NCBI RefSeq assembly: GCF_037076425.1
Contig: NZ_AP028127.1
Location: 2,114,501 to 2,178,500 of the forward strand
Length of the DNA stretch: 64,000 bases
Source: Turicibacter faecis
Lineage (GTDB): Bacteria > Bacillota_I > Bacilli_A > MOL361 > Turicibacteraceae
Reading direction: 5' to 3'
Part shown: positions 45,346 through 54,235 of the stretch, piece by piece
Layout: each line of letters starts with the position of its first letter
Position numbering within the stretch: position 1 is the stretch's first letter
Notes under the pieces: model-generated
The model's database searches: none
Told to the model about the DNA's origin: nothing
What the model saw: only the letters and a program-made list of their open reading frames with translations
Translations under genes and position numbers: made by a program

Positions 45346-45798
45346 ATGAAAGATATCTTAAGAGAAATCGGGATGATTGCCCGTTCACTTGATTCTATTA
45401 GCAATATTGAATTTAAAGAGTATGATTTGACAAAGGGGCAATATCTCTATCTCGTTCGCATCTGTGAAAACCCCGGAATCATTCTAGAAAAACTGTCAGA
45501 ATTAATTAAAGTTGATCGGACAACAGCCGCCCGTGCCATACAAAAGTTAGAAGCTAATCACCTCATTGAAAAAAAGGCAGATCCGATCAATAAAAAAATT
45601 AAATGCCTATTTCCAACAGAAAAAGGCCAAAATATCTACCCACTTATTATGAAAGAACATCACTATTCAACTCAAATAGCAGTTAACGGTCTATCAGAAA
45701 AGGAACAATTACTACTCGCGACACTCCTTCATCGGGTTAGAAAAAATGTTGAAGTAAGCTGGGAACACGTTAAAAAAGGAAAAAAACGAGAATATTAA
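45346..45798 (+). CDS. MarR-family transcriptional regulator
   Basis: A 150-aa winged-helix dimer. Core: LTKGQYLYLVRICENPGIILEKLSELIKVDRTTAARAIQKLEANHLIEKKADPINKKIKCLFPTEKG (HTH plus wing). GGAGG lies 9 nt upstream of the ATG. It is followed 27 nt later by a GNAT acetyltransferase gene and the two form one operon; the pairing is common in Bacillota. The effector is unknown, and regulation is probably by itself through the repeat at 45291-45306. Confidence 0.92.
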   Translation: MKDILREIGMIARSLDSISNIEFKEYDLTKGQYLYLVRICENPGIILEKLSELIKVDRTTAARAIQKLEANHLIEKKADPINKKIKCLFPTEKGQNIYPLIMKEHHYSTQIAVNGLSEKEQLLLATLLHRVRKNVEVSWEHVKKGKKREY

Positions 45799-45825
45799 TA
45801 AACTGAGCAAGAAGGGAGAAAACTT

Positions 45826-46341
45826 ATGTCAATTCACCTACAAAAAATCACTAAAAATAACGTTCAAGACTTACAAGAGGTGAGTATTCAAACCTTTACA
45901 GAAACATTCAAAGATAATAATTCTGAAAAAAGTCTAAATGATTATCTCAATACGGCCTATGAACTTACAAAATTAGAAAAAGAATTAGAAAATCCTCATT
46001 CAGAATTTTACTTTGCTTACTTTAATAACGAACTTGCAGGTTATCTAAAAATAAATATTAACGACGCTCAATCAGAAAAAATGGGGGAAAACGCTCTTGA
46101 AGTGGAGCGTATCTATATTAAAAAATCATTTAAACGCCGAGGTATTGGTCGTCATTTAATCGAAACAGCTGAACAATTAGCAAAAAAATATCAGAAAAAT
46201 TTAATGTGGCTCGGAGTTTGGGAATACAATCCTAAAGCAATCGCCTTTTACGAAACATTAGGATTTAAAGTAATCGGTGCCCACTCCTTTTTCATGGGAG
46301 AAGAAGAACAAACCGATCTAATCATGAGTAAACAACTATAA
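45826..46341 (+). CDS. GNAT-family N-acetyltransferase
   Basis: 171 aa. The acetyl-CoA-binding motif A is VERIYIKKSFKRRGIGRHLIETAEQLAKK, followed by LGVWEYNPKAIAFYETLGFKVIGAHSF. It resembles the PaiA-type polyamine/spermidine acetyltransferases (QLQEVSIQTFTETFKDNN near the N-terminus), a group found beside MarR genes; the substrate is inferred, not shown. AAGGGAG precedes the ATG. Terminator directly after. Confidence 0.9.
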   Translation: MSIHLQKITKNNVQDLQEVSIQTFTETFKDNNSEKSLNDYLNTAYELTKLEKELENPHSEFYFAYFNNELAGYLKININDAQSEKMGENALEVERIYIKKSFKRRGIGRHLIETAEQLAKKYQKNLMWLGVWEYNPKAIAFYETLGFKVIGAHSFFMGEEEQTDLIMSKQL

Positions 46342-46382
46342 AAAGCGTAGAAACCATATTCTATGGTTATCTACGCTTTTTC
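46340..46382. terminator. Terminator of the MarR-GNAT operon
   Basis: AAAAAGCGTAGA / TCTACGCTTTTT with an inner AACCAT / ATGGTT arm. Confidence 0.9.
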
Positions 46383-46455
46383 TTCTCACCCTATACAGCT
46401 ATCTGATTAAAATTGACGATTTAGGTCATAAATACCCCTATAAATTGTAATTTAA

Positions 46456-46971
46456 TTATTTCATTTTCTTTTCAAAACGGAACATTCCCTCAAAATAATC
46501 ACCCATAGGAATATCGTCCGAATCGTTCGGATCTTTATGCCACTTGTTGAAAAATTCAACTATATGAAAACCACATTTGTTTACATAAAAGTGAATATTA
46601 CGCTTTTCAAAGTATGGGGTGCAAGTTTCCCACACGTTTGTCTCAGGGTGTAACTTCTCTATTGCTTTCCAGATAGCCTGACCTATTCCTTTGCTTTGAA
46701 TGCCGTTCTTTACATACAAAAAATCTAAATAATTGTGTTGTGTTTTTTTGTCTATCACTACAATAGCACCACCCACAAGTTCACCACCGACAACAGCTTC
46801 ATAAGCCACAGAACCTTCTGCATTTAAGGAGCGGTCTATATGCGATTCGGGTAAAATCTGCTCATTTATTGCGCCGAAGCCTTCGACCGCACTTTGTTGA
46901 AAAGCTATTTGCATATCTTCTTTAAATTGAACAGTATGTTCAGACTGTAATATTCTTAATTCAAAATTCAT
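46456..46971 (-). CDS. GNAT-family N-acetyltransferase, probably acquired
   Basis: 171 aa. N-terminal FELRILQSEHTVQFKEDMQIAFQQ, motif A region LDFLYVKNGIQSKGIGQAIWKAIEKL, and a C-terminal FYVNKCGFHIVEFFNKWH. GAGGAG lies 7 nt before the ATG. It is not closely similar to the adjacent MarR-linked GNAT. The gene lies between the MarR unit and about 700 nt of eroded, less AT-rich sequence next to an IS66 element, which suggests arrival with a mobile segment. Substrate unknown. Confidence 0.88.
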   Translation of the reverse strand: MNFELRILQSEHTVQFKEDMQIAFQQSAVEGFGAINEQILPESHIDRSLNAEGSVAYEAVVGGELVGGAIVVIDKKTQHNYLDFLYVKNGIQSKGIGQAIWKAIEKLHPETNVWETCTPYFEKRNIHFYVNKCGFHIVEFFNKWHKDPNDSDDIPMGDYFEGMFRFEKKMK

Positions 46972-47684
46972 TGTGCTACTCCTCGATAAATTGTAATTTT
47001 TTCCCTTATTATACTCTTTAATTGTTAAAAAATCTACTCGATAAAAGGAAATGACTGTATAACATTACTCGCATAGCACAACTTGACTTTAGATGAATAT
47101 CAATTCTGCATTGACAAACGCTCTTACCCTCGCTGTAATATTATCTATTTTCTACACTCACAGCATTTGTGTGACATTCTCCTTTTCACCAAACTGTTTT
47201 TATCTGGGCCGTGTCCAACTTATCGCCAATAGTCTACAATCTTTTCGTCAAGAACTGCAACCTCTTTTTCCCGTTGTTTGAAATCAAAAACAGACAAATA
47301 CTTTTCGTTCATATCCTTTTATCCCACTTGATACCGTATCATTCGATAACGGTGGCAAGCTATCTTTTTCGACTTATACCTATTGCGACTACTCCATATT
47401 GCTACGAATTCTATCCTTGAAACCTTGTACAGCAACCGCTTATCGTTCCCGATATTGATAACGACCTCAGACTTATGCACATATTGTTTACATTAAAAAA
47501 TCTTTACAGCTTGAAAGCCGAAACATACAGAAACGGTAAAATTATAACAGCACATTCTGTCGAATAGAGTTATACCTATCTAAAGTATGATGCAACATAG
47601 ACGTGCGCAAAAATTCCTTCACAGAAAACATGCAACGGTTAAAGCATTTGATGACAAACTCAAAAAATATAATGGGGTAAGACA
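46972..47684. other. Eroded region between GNAT gene and IS66 element
   Basis: About 700 nt with no intact gene. Its composition is visibly less A-rich on the plus strand than the host genes, and several short frames are broken by stops. Two stretches look like decayed coding sequence (47219-47486 minus, 47587-47692 plus). Probably the debris of a mobile element. Confidence 0.5.
47219..47486 (-). pseudogene. Decayed coding sequence of unknown origin
   Basis: Minus-strand translations give KSEVVINIGNDKRLLYKVSR in one frame, and in a second MNEKYLSVFDFKQREKEVAV followed by LDEKIVDYWR before a stop. They look like real protein segments (charged helices) broken by frameshifts, but I cannot name the family. 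Plasmid or conjugative-element debris is a guess. Confidence 0.35.
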
Positions 47685-47709
47685 AAAAGAGCGTAAGCGC
47701 GTAATATAA
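47587..47709 (+). pseudogene. Basic C-terminal protein fragment cut by the IS66 insertion
   Basis: A 40-codon frame (MMQHRRAQKFLHRKHATVKA...KKYNGVRQKE) ends inside the IS66 left end. Removing the IS and one 8-bp duplicate restores RQKELSEFQKL and then TAA. It has no ribosome-binding site and is probably the 3' end of a decayed gene. Family not recognised. Confidence 0.35.
47685..47692. repeat. Target-site duplication of the IS66 element, left copy
   Basis: AAAAGAGC abuts the left end; the identical 8 bp are at 50036-50043. Confidence 0.93.
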
Positions 47710-47775
47710 ACATGTCTATTTTGACCTCCAACTTTGAGCTATACTTTAGCTATCAAAGAAAAGGAGGTCATTTTT

Positions 47776-47946
47776 ATGAAGGAAAGTCCATTAATTGTTC
47801 CGATTCAACTTGAAACAGATTCCACTAAAAAAAGAACTCCCATCTGTTGTGTTCAACTGAATGGAAGTGAAATAACTTTTTATCCTGGGATTAATGACGA
47901 TCTTTTAAGGAGAGTTCTGACGGAGTTGATGAAAAATGTTAGTTGA
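47776..47946 (+). CDS. IS66 small accessory ORF (TnpA-like)
   Basis: 56 aa, with AGGAGG 8 nt before the ATG at 47776. Ends INDDLLRRVLTELMKNVS, matching the short first ORF of Bacillota IS66 elements (PGIDEELLRRLLRALR-type pattern). It overlaps tnpB by 11 nt. Confidence 0.8.
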   Translation: MKESPLIVPIQLETDSTKKRTPICCVQLNGSEITFYPGINDDLLRRVLTELMKNVS

Positions 47947-48292
47947 TTTCACTCATGTTAAAAATATTTTTGTCGTTTGTGGTCGGACGGATATGCGTTG
48001 TGGGATTGATCGTCTCGCGGGAATTATTACGGATAAATATAATTTAGATTTATTTGATGATGCCTTATTTCTTTTCTGTGGTCTAAAAAAGGATCGATTT
48101 AAAGCACTTTATTGGGATACGGATGGCTTTATCCTCTTATATAAAAGGCTAGAGAATGGGAACCTTCAATGGCCACGAAACCAAGAAGAAGTCAAAAAGT
48201 TAACGAGTCAGGAGCTTCGCTGGTTACTTGAGGGACTCTCTATCCAACAGCCTAAAGCTATCAAACCCGCCCGCAAAGGATGCATTAATTAA
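47936..48292 (+). CDS. tnpB: IS66 accessory protein TnpB
   Basis: 118 aa. The family signature is complete: VFVVCGRTDMRCGIDRLAGII-like start, LFLFCGLKKDRFKALYWDTDGFILLYKRLE, then GNLQWPR. TnpB is needed for IS66 transposition, though its biochemical role is not known. It overlaps the upstream small ORF by 11 nt, suggesting translational coupling. Confidence 0.95.
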   Translation: MLVDFTHVKNIFVVCGRTDMRCGIDRLAGIITDKYNLDLFDDALFLFCGLKKDRFKALYWDTDGFILLYKRLENGNLQWPRNQEEVKKLTSQELRWLLEGLSIQQPKAIKPARKGCIN

Positions 48293-48375
48293 AAATGGTA
48301 ATAAATCCTGTATTTTCTATATAAAGTTGGACATACTAAGACTAATAAAATCATTTAGAAAAGAGGTGAGCCAAG

Positions 48376-49959
48376 TTGAACACGTTTGAATCAAAACTAA
48401 TCGAAGAAAATCAGAAACTATTAAAGAAACTGGATCAACAAGCTCAACTACTCGCCCAAAAAGAGGAAAAAATTAATAAGCTCCAATTAAAAATGATGGA
48501 GCAGACCGACAAAATTGATACGCTTATTGAACAGGTTGAGTTTCTTTCAAAAAAGCTTTTTGGATCCTCAAGCGAGAAAACTAAGGTTGATCCAGGTCAG
48601 CTTACCCTTTTTGGGGATCCTGTATTAGAAGAACCTCTGACAAAGGATGAACCGACAGAGGAAATTACGTATCGCCGTCGTAAGACATCTGGTCGTAAAG
48701 CAGAATTAACGAAAGATTTACCTATTGAAGAAGTTCATTGTGAACTTCATGGAGAGGATTGTACATGTGACCATTGCGGTCAGGCCATGAAACCAATGGG
48801 GAAAAAGGTTGTTCGTGAAGAAGTCTGTTTTGTACCTGCACGATTATATAAGAAAGTTTATATTTCACATGCCTACGAATGTGATTGTCATGATCCTAAT
48901 CTTGAAGCTAAATCCATTCGTTGTGCCGAGGTTCCTAAGGGACCTATCCAACGTAGCTTAGCAGGACCAACAACATTGGCTTGGCTTTTTCATCAAAAAT
49001 TTGAACTCGGATTACCAACTTATCGCCAAGAGAAAGAATGGTCGTCTTATGGATTAGAAGTAAGTCGGAAAACTCTCTCTAATTGGATTATCCGTGCCTC
49101 TTTTGATTGGCTAGAACCTTTATATAAACTATTTCTAGATAAATTACGCCAACAAGAGGTCCTACATGCGGATGAAACATATTATCAGATTTTAAATCGT
49201 TCGGATGGAAAACCTGCTACATCAGAGGCTCGAATTTGGTTGATTCGTACCATCAAAGATGTGTCCCATCCCATTGTTTTTTATCACGCCGATTTAACAC
49301 GCGCGAAGTCTGTTATTTTAGAACTACTTCGGTCGTTTAAAGGATGGCTTCATTGTGATGGCTATATAGCTTACAAAGATTTGCCAAATGTGACCACCGT
49401 GGGGTGTTGGGCACATGCACGCCGGAAATTTCAAGAGGTTTCAACGGAACATGGGAAAGCCAAACAAGCCGTTCACTTCTGTAATCAAATCTTTCGGTTA
49501 GAACGAGAGTTGATACACCTTTCCCCTGAGGAACGTCAAATCCAAAGAGAATCAAAAATTCGGCCAATCATTGAATCCTTTTATCAATTTATTGAAGGGA
49601 TTCGTACGGTTAAAGGTAAGTTACAAACAGCGATTGTTTATGCCCAGAACCAAAGACGAGCACTCACAGAATTCTTGTCAAATGGACGTTTAGAGATCTC
49701 TAATAATTTAGCCGAACAAGCTATTAGACCCGTTGTCGTTGGACGTAAGAATTACCTCTTTTCAACGAGTGTCAAAGGGGCCCAAGCAAACGCCATGGCA
49801 TATACCTTAATTGAAACAGCCAAAGCCAACGGATTAAATGTCTATCGTTATTTAACCTACCTTTTTGAAAAACTTCCAAATTGCGAATTCTTAGTAAATC
49901 CACAGCTATTGGGGGACTTTTTACCCTGGTCAAAAATAATTCAAGAAAATTGTAAATAA
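48376..49959 (+). CDS. tnpC: IS66-family transposase TnpC
   Basis: 527 aa DDE transposase. N-terminal leucine-rich coiled coil (LLKKLDQQAQLLAQKEEKIN), then LSKKLFGSSSEK, zinc-finger CTCDHCGQAM, the catalytic region LHADETYYQIL (D), LHCDGYIAYKDL and GCWAHARRKF (D), and LEISNNLAEQAIRPVVVGRKN (E). TTG start with GAGGTG 8 nt upstream. Full length with no frameshift. Confidence 0.95.
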   Translation: MNTFESKLIEENQKLLKKLDQQAQLLAQKEEKINKLQLKMMEQTDKIDTLIEQVEFLSKKLFGSSSEKTKVDPGQLTLFGDPVLEEPLTKDEPTEEITYRRRKTSGRKAELTKDLPIEEVHCELHGEDCTCDHCGQAMKPMGKKVVREEVCFVPARLYKKVYISHAYECDCHDPNLEAKSIRCAEVPKGPIQRSLAGPTTLAWLFHQKFELGLPTYRQEKEWSSYGLEVSRKTLSNWIIRASFDWLEPLYKLFLDKLRQQEVLHADETYYQILNRSDGKPATSEARIWLIRTIKDVSHPIVFYHADLTRAKSVILELLRSFKGWLHCDGYIAYKDLPNVTTVGCWAHARRKFQEVSTEHGKAKQAVHFCNQIFRLERELIHLSPEERQIQRESKIRPIIESFYQFIEGIRTVKGKLQTAIVYAQNQRRALTEFLSNGRLEISNNLAEQAIRPVVVGRKNYLFSTSVKGAQANAMAYTLIETAKANGLNVYRYLTYLFEKLPNCEFLVNPQLLGDFLPWSKIIQENCK

Positions 49960-50035
49960 AAAGCAAGATTCAGTGTGCCTTTAGTGTACAACGAACCTTG
50001 CTTTTTTTCTATCCGTATTATAATTACCCGCTTAC

Positions 50036-50043
50036 AAAAGAGC
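50036..50043. repeat. Target-site duplication of the IS66 element, right copy
   Basis: AAAAGAGC, identical to 47685-47692; it overlaps the foot of the guaA terminator stem. Confidence 0.93.
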
Positions 50044-50076
50044 TATCAGAGTTTCAAAAACTCTAATAGCTCTTTC
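50036..50076 (-). terminator. guaA terminator, T-tract interrupted by IS66
   Basis: AAAGAGCTAT / ATAGCTCTTT outer stem with inner AGAGTTT / AAACTCT. On the minus strand the U-tract begins TCTTTT and then runs straight into the IS right end. Before insertion it would have been one T longer. Confidence 0.85.
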
Positions 50077-50139
50077 CTTATTCTTATGATAATTCAAATG
50101 ACCAAAAATCTTGGTTTATGTTTTTTTAGAGGTGTAAAA

Positions 50140-51675
50140 TTACTCCCACTCAATTGTTGCAGGCGGTTTTGAAGTAATATCATACACCACGCGGTTAACA
50201 TGTGCCACTTCGTTTACAATACGAACTGAGATTTTTTCTAATACTTCAAATGGGATGCGTGCCCAATCAGATGTCATTCCATCGATTGATGTTACAGCAC
50301 GAACAACAATCGTGTAATCATAAGTACGCTCATCTCCCATGACACCAACCGATTTAATATTCGGTAATGCCGTGAAATATTGCCAAACATCTCGTTCTAA
50401 GCCTGCCTTCTTAATCTCTTCACGTAAAATAAAATCCGAATCACGAACAATTTCTAATTTTTCTTCTGTCACTTCACCAAGAACGCGAATTCCAAGTCCT
50501 GGTCCTGGGAATGGTTGACGGAAGACAATTTCCTCAGGTAAACCAAGTTCTAATCCTAATTGACGAACTTCATCTTTGAACAACGTATTTAATGGTTCGA
50601 TTAATTCAAACTCCATATCCTCAGGTAATCCCCCAACGTTATGATGCGATTTAATCGTTTGTGCCGTATCTGTTCCTGACTCAATAATATCTGTATATAA
50701 CGTTCCTTGCGCTAAGAATTTCATATCTTTCAATTTAGCAGACTCTTCATCAAAACAATAAACGAACTCATTTCCAATAATTTTACGTTTTTGCTCAGGA
50801 TCAGAGACACCTTTTAATTTGCTTAAGAAACGGTCCTGTGCATCAATTTTAATAAAGTTCATATTGAATTTTCCGTCAAATGTTTCAACAACACTCTCTG
50901 CTTCACCTTTACGAAGCAATCCATGATCAACAAACATACATGTTAATTGATCACCGATCGCACGATGGATAAGCGCTGCAACAACTGAAGAGTCAACCCC
51001 TCCACTTAAAGCACATAAAACATTGTCGTTTCCAACTTGCTCACGGATTTTTTGAACTTGTTCTTCAATAAAGTTTTTCATTGACCAATTCGCTTGTGCA
51101 CCACAAACATCGAAAATAAAGTTACGTAACATGTCTGTCCCATAAACTGAGTGTTGAACTTCTGGATGGAACTGCACAAGATAAATATTTCGTTCCTCAC
51201 AAGAAGCAGCTGCGATTGGACATGAATCACTACTTGCATCAACTACAAATCCTTCTGGTAAGTTCGTCACGTGATATCCATGACTCATCCAAACAACTTG
51301 CTCCTTAGGTGTATTCGCAAATAATTTACTATTATTTTTAACTGCAATTTCAGCCTTTCCATACTCACGTTGTTCTGCACGTTCAACTGTCCCACCGTGC
51401 ATATGAGTCGTTAGCTGCATTCCATAACAAATTCCTAAAATCGGTAATCCTAAATTAAAGATTTCAGGGTCAACTGTAAAGGCACCCTCTTGAGTAACAC
51501 TATTCGGGCTTCCACTAAAGATAATCCCTTTTACATTAGACATTTTCTTAATATCTGCGGCCGTTAATTTGTGTGACTTTAATTCACTGTAAACTCCAAA
51601 CTCTCGGATTCGTCGTGCAATTAATTGATTGTACTGACTCCCGAAATCAAGAACAATAACTTGATCGTGTTGCAT
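50140..51675 (-). CDS. guaA: GMP synthase (glutamine-hydrolysing)
   Basis: Aminates XMP to GMP with glutamine and ATP; 511 aa. N-terminal class I amidotransferase with catalytic Cys in [16 protein letters not shown] and His in [13 protein letters not shown]-pyrophosphatase domain: P-loop [16 protein letters not shown], then [13 protein letters not shown]-terminal dimerisation domain ends KPPATIEWE, as in the family. GAGGTG lies 6 nt upstream of the ATG at 51675. It follows the guanine/hypoxanthine permease gene, making a purine-salvage neighbourhood, but has its own promoter and a leader hairpin. Confidence 0.97.
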   Translation of the reverse strand: MQHDQVIVLDFGSQYNQLIARRIREFGVYSELKSHKLTAADIKKMSNVKGIIFSGSPNSVTQEGAFTVDPEIFNLGLPILGICYGMQLTTHMHGGTVERAEQREYGKAEIAVKNNSKLFANTPKEQVVWMSHGYHVTNLPEGFVVDASSDSCPIAAASCEERNIYLVQFHPEVQHSVYGTDMLRNFIFDVCGAQANWSMKNFIEEQVQKIREQVGNDNVLCALSGGVDSSVVAALIHRAIGDQLTCMFVDHGLLRKGEAESVVETFDGKFNMNFIKIDAQDRFLSKLKGVSDPEQKRKIIGNEFVYCFDEESAKLKDMKFLAQGTLYTDIIESGTDTAQTIKSHHNVGGLPEDMEFELIEPLNTLFKDEVRQLGLELGLPEEIVFRQPFPGPGLGIRVLGEVTEEKLEIVRDSDFILREEIKKAGLERDVWQYFTALPNIKSVGVMGDERTYDYTIVVRAVTSIDGMTSDWARIPFEVLEKISVRIVNEVAHVNRVVYDITSKPPATIEWE

Positions 51676-51703
51676 ACCCTTCACCTCTTTTACTTCGTTC
51701 TTT

Positions 51704-51734
51704 AAAAAAATTATAGGCAAAAACCTATAATTTT
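51704..51734 (-). terminator. Terminator-like hairpin between the purine permease gene and guaA
   Basis: AAATTATAGG-6 nt-CCTATAATTT with seven T on the minus strand. It lies 67 nt past the permease stop and 29 nt before the guaA ATG. It is also within about 10 nt of the predicted guaA start site, so it may act on both transcripts. Confidence 0.75.
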
Positions 51735-51743
51735 CTTATTTCC

Positions 51744-51772
51744 ATTATATAGTATAAAATTCTTTTTTTCCA
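51744..51772 (-). promoter_or_regulatory. Probable guaA promoter
   Basis: TGGAAA (51772-51767), 17-nt spacer, TATAAT (51749-51744) on the minus strand, between the permease stop and the hairpin. Confidence 0.55.
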
Positions 51773-51800
51773 CATTAATTCGACAAAATAAACTGGTAAT

Positions 51801-53096
51801 TTAAGCGAGGACAAAATGAATGAAGAAAATAACCATTAATGCCCACATTACAGGATGTACTTCTTTTTGGCGACGAGCCGCTAACATCATAATTGGGTAT
51901 AAAACAAACCCTGATGCGATCCCCTCTGCAATTGAATAACCTAACACCATCATAATGATTGTAACGAATGATGGAATTGAAGTCTCTAGGTTTTTCCATT
52001 CAATATCCCCTAGTGATGAAGCCATTAAAATTCCTACCGTGATTAAGGCTGGTGCCGTTACCGCTGATGTAACAACAGATAACAATCCTGAACAGAATAA
52101 CATCAGTAAGAAACATAACGCTGTAAAGACAGATGTTAATCCTGTACGTCCTCCCGCTTCAACACCTGTTAGTGATTCAACAAATGAAGTCGTTGAAGAT
52201 GTTCCAAGAACTGATCCAATAACAGTGGCACTTGAGTCAGCTAATAAAGCTTTATCTCCATTAACTAAATGTCCCTTTTGGTCAACTAATCCTGCACGAG
52301 TCCCAACCGCAACTAAAGTTCCGGCAGTATCGAAGAAGTCAACGAATAAAAATGAGAAAATAACTGGAATCATTTCAACCGTAAAAATACTTGGTAATGC
52401 CTCAAATAATGCCCCAAATGTTGGTTTTAAAGATGGGATTGGTGCAATAATTTGTGTTGGTAAAGCTACAACACCTAAAAGAATCCCTACAACAGCTGTA
52501 ACAATCATTCCAATAAAAATGGCAGCTGGTGTCTTACGAACTAATAAAACTAAAGTAACAATTAATCCGATAACGGTAATTAAAACGTTAGGATCTGTTA
52601 AATTTCCGATTCCTACTAACGTTGCATCGTTATTAACGATAATCCCTGAATTTTGGAATCCTAAAAATGCGATAAAAAATCCAATTCCTGTTCCTACTGC
52701 GTGTTTTAAAGCAGTTGGAATACTATTAATAATTAATTCTCGTAAACCAGTAGCTGATAAAATAATAAATAAAATTCCTGAAACAAAAATTCCAGCTAAT
52801 GCCTGTTGCCAGCTATATCCCATCATAAGAACTACAGTATACGCGAAAAAAGCATTCATTCCCATTCCCGGTGCTAATGCAACTGGGAAATTTGCATAAA
52901 GTCCCATAATTAAAGTCCCAATTGTTGCCGCTAAAATAGTAGCTGTAAATACCGCCCCAGTATCCATTCCAGCTGCACCCAATGTATTGGGATTAACAAA
53001 GATAATGTATGCCATGGATAAAAAAGTAGTTAATCCAGCAATAAATTCCTTTGAAACCGTAGTTCCACGCTCTTCCAATTTGAAGAATTTGTTCAT
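51801..53096 (-). CDS. pbuG: Guanine/hypoxanthine permease (AzgA/PbuG family)
   Basis: Proton-coupled purine importer of the NCS2 AzgA branch; 431 aa with about 12-14 membrane segments. Landmarks: ERGTTVSKEFIAGLTTFLSMAYIIFVNP, ALAPGMGMNAFFAYTVV, LFVDFFDTAGTLVAVGTRAGL, and LGTSSTTSFVESLTGVEAGGRTGLTSV. AGGAGG precedes the ATG. It is controlled by the guanine riboswitch at 53232-53395, as pbuG is in Bacillus, and lies upstream of guaA. Confidence 0.93.
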   Translation of the reverse strand: MNKFFKLEERGTTVSKEFIAGLTTFLSMAYIIFVNPNTLGAAGMDTGAVFTATILAATIGTLIMGLYANFPVALAPGMGMNAFFAYTVVLMMGYSWQQALAGIFVSGILFIILSATGLRELIINSIPTALKHAVGTGIGFFIAFLGFQNSGIIVNNDATLVGIGNLTDPNVLITVIGLIVTLVLLVRKTPAAIFIGMIVTAVVGILLGVVALPTQIIAPIPSLKPTFGALFEALPSIFTVEMIPVIFSFLFVDFFDTAGTLVAVGTRAGLVDQKGHLVNGDKALLADSSATVIGSVLGTSSTTSFVESLTGVEAGGRTGLTSVFTALCFLLMLFCSGLLSVVTSAVTAPALITVGILMASSLGDIEWKNLETSIPSFVTIIMMVLGYSIAEGIASGFVLYPIMMLAARRQKEVHPVMWALMVIFFIHFVLA

Positions 53097-53231
53097 AAGG
53101 TTACTCCTCCTAATTATTCATTCTTCTCCCGATTTTGTTTAAATGATGAAACAAATTGTGCATTATATGAATTCCTACTCCAATAGTAATTTTTAAATGC
53201 CCGCCTTCACAATTATCTCAATCATTTAAAC

Positions 53232-53395
53232 AAAAAAAGACTTTCAGTATCCATTACTGAAAGTCTCCACAGTGGAATGACTAAACGTGATAAACTATGG
53301 CCAATTTATCCTGTTTTGCTAATTACCACCCGTAGTCTACTCATTTACGGTGAGTAGGTAGAGACTTTCGGACCCTATTTCCGATGATATACGAG
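53232..53395 (-). promoter_or_regulatory. Guanine-class purine riboswitch controlling pbuG
   Basis: Aptamer 53395-53329 on the minus strand: P1 CTCGTA / TACGGG, junction AGTCTCTACC and GACTACG, and P3 loop ACCGTAAAT as in xpt. The base before UAC is C (position 74 equivalent), so guanine/hypoxanthine specificity. The P2 stem is TCGGA / TCCGA with loop AATAGGG. The terminator AGACTTTCAGTA / TACTGAAAGTCT plus T7 (53267-53232) follows. Its 5' arm AGACTTTC is complementary to GAAAGTCT in the aptamer, giving the alternative antiterminator. So ligand should switch expression off. Confidence 0.93.
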
Positions 53396-53419
53396 AGAAA
53401 AGATTAAATTTACTTCTTA

Positions 53420-53448
53420 AATATACGTTCATTTCTTAAAAAAGTCAA
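53420..53448 (-). promoter_or_regulatory. Promoter of the guanine-riboswitch transcript
   Basis: TTGACT (53448-53443), 17-nt spacer, TATATT (53425-53420) on the minus strand, about 25 nt before the aptamer. Confidence 0.78.
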
Positions 53449-53535
53449 TCCTATTTACACAAATTCTTCACATTAGTTTAGATTTTTTATTAAAAAATGA
53501 AAATAATTCCTTTTCCTTTCATTTTTAAACGCATT

Positions 53536-53582
53536 AAAAAAGGATGAAGAAACCACACGCTCTCATTTCTTCATCCTTTTCC
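53536..53582 (-). terminator. Terminator overlapping the end of the VanZ-like gene
   Basis: AAAAGGATGAAGAAA / TTTCTTCATCCTTTT, a 15-bp stem whose upstream arm includes the last codons of the gene. Confidence 0.88.
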
Positions 53583-54210
53583 AAAAATATACTAATAAAT
53601 AACCGATTATTTTTATCGCCGTAATAAATGAATACGCTATTGTCACACCCAACGTATTCATCAATAAGTCGTCCACATTAAATCCTCTATAGGCATACCC
53701 TGTTACATAATCATACATCAGTTGTAAACATTCAATTGTTAAGGATACTAAAAAGCCGACCCCTGTCACTTTAAAAATTCCCCACTTTCGCTTTTGAAAA
53801 ACAGTAGGTAAGTAAAAGCTTAGCGGCATTAACATAATGAAATTCCCCAACGTAGTAATATGAAACAAATTATTCCATTTCATAAAATCAAATAATTGAA
53901 AATTGTGACGACGTTCAGATACAATTCCACAACTAACCCCTTTCCTTAGCAGTTCAAGATAATGAGCATTAATAGGCATAGGAAAAAAGGTTAAGCGAAT
54001 AACATTTAATACATAAAAAACAAAAGAAGTGACTATCATAAAGTGAAACAGTGATTTATATTGAATCCGACGATAATAAATAATCATGATTCCTAAAGTC
54101 AAAATCACTGTCATCAGTAGGTTGAAGTTTAGTACTGATATCCTTTCTAACTGATCAATCTGATTCGCTAAATCGGATAAATTATGACACCCTACTACAG
54201 CCTCCTTCAT
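53563..54210 (-). CDS. VanZ-like membrane protein (second copy)
   Basis: About 215 aa with five or six membrane segments and the VanZ-like pattern: LTFFPMPI, HNFQLFDFMKWNNLFHI, LVSLTIECLQLMYDYVTGYAYRGFNVDDLLMNTLG. AGGGAGTG lies 6 nt before the ATG at 54210. It is distinct in sequence from the 1749-2312 protein. The RDD gene lies just upstream (25 nt), so they are probably co-transcribed. Role unknown. Confidence 0.85.
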   Translation of the reverse strand: MKEAVVGCHNLSDLANQIDQLERISVLNFNLLMTVILTLGIMIIYYRRIQYKSLFHFMIVTSFVFYVLNVIRLTFFPMPINAHYLELLRKGVSCGIVSERRHNFQLFDFMKWNNLFHITTLGNFIMLMPLSFYLPTVFQKRKWGIFKVTGVGFLVSLTIECLQLMYDYVTGYAYRGFNVDDLLMNTLGVTIAYSFITAIKIIGYLLVYFWKRMKK

Positions 54211-54235
54211 GATATTCACTCCCTATTAATTAATC

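Larger units (their letters stand above)
47693..50035 (+). mobile_element. Intact IS66-family insertion sequence (2,343 bp)
   Basis: Ends: left GTAAGCGCGTAAT (from 47693) and right, inverted, GTAAGCGGGTAAT (to 50035). GTAAGCG is the usual IS66 terminus. Perfect 8-bp duplications AAAAGAGC flank it, the size IS66 elements make. It carries the three-gene set of the family (small orf1, tnpB, tnpC), all open. It sits in the T-tract of the guaA terminator. Confidence 0.95.
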
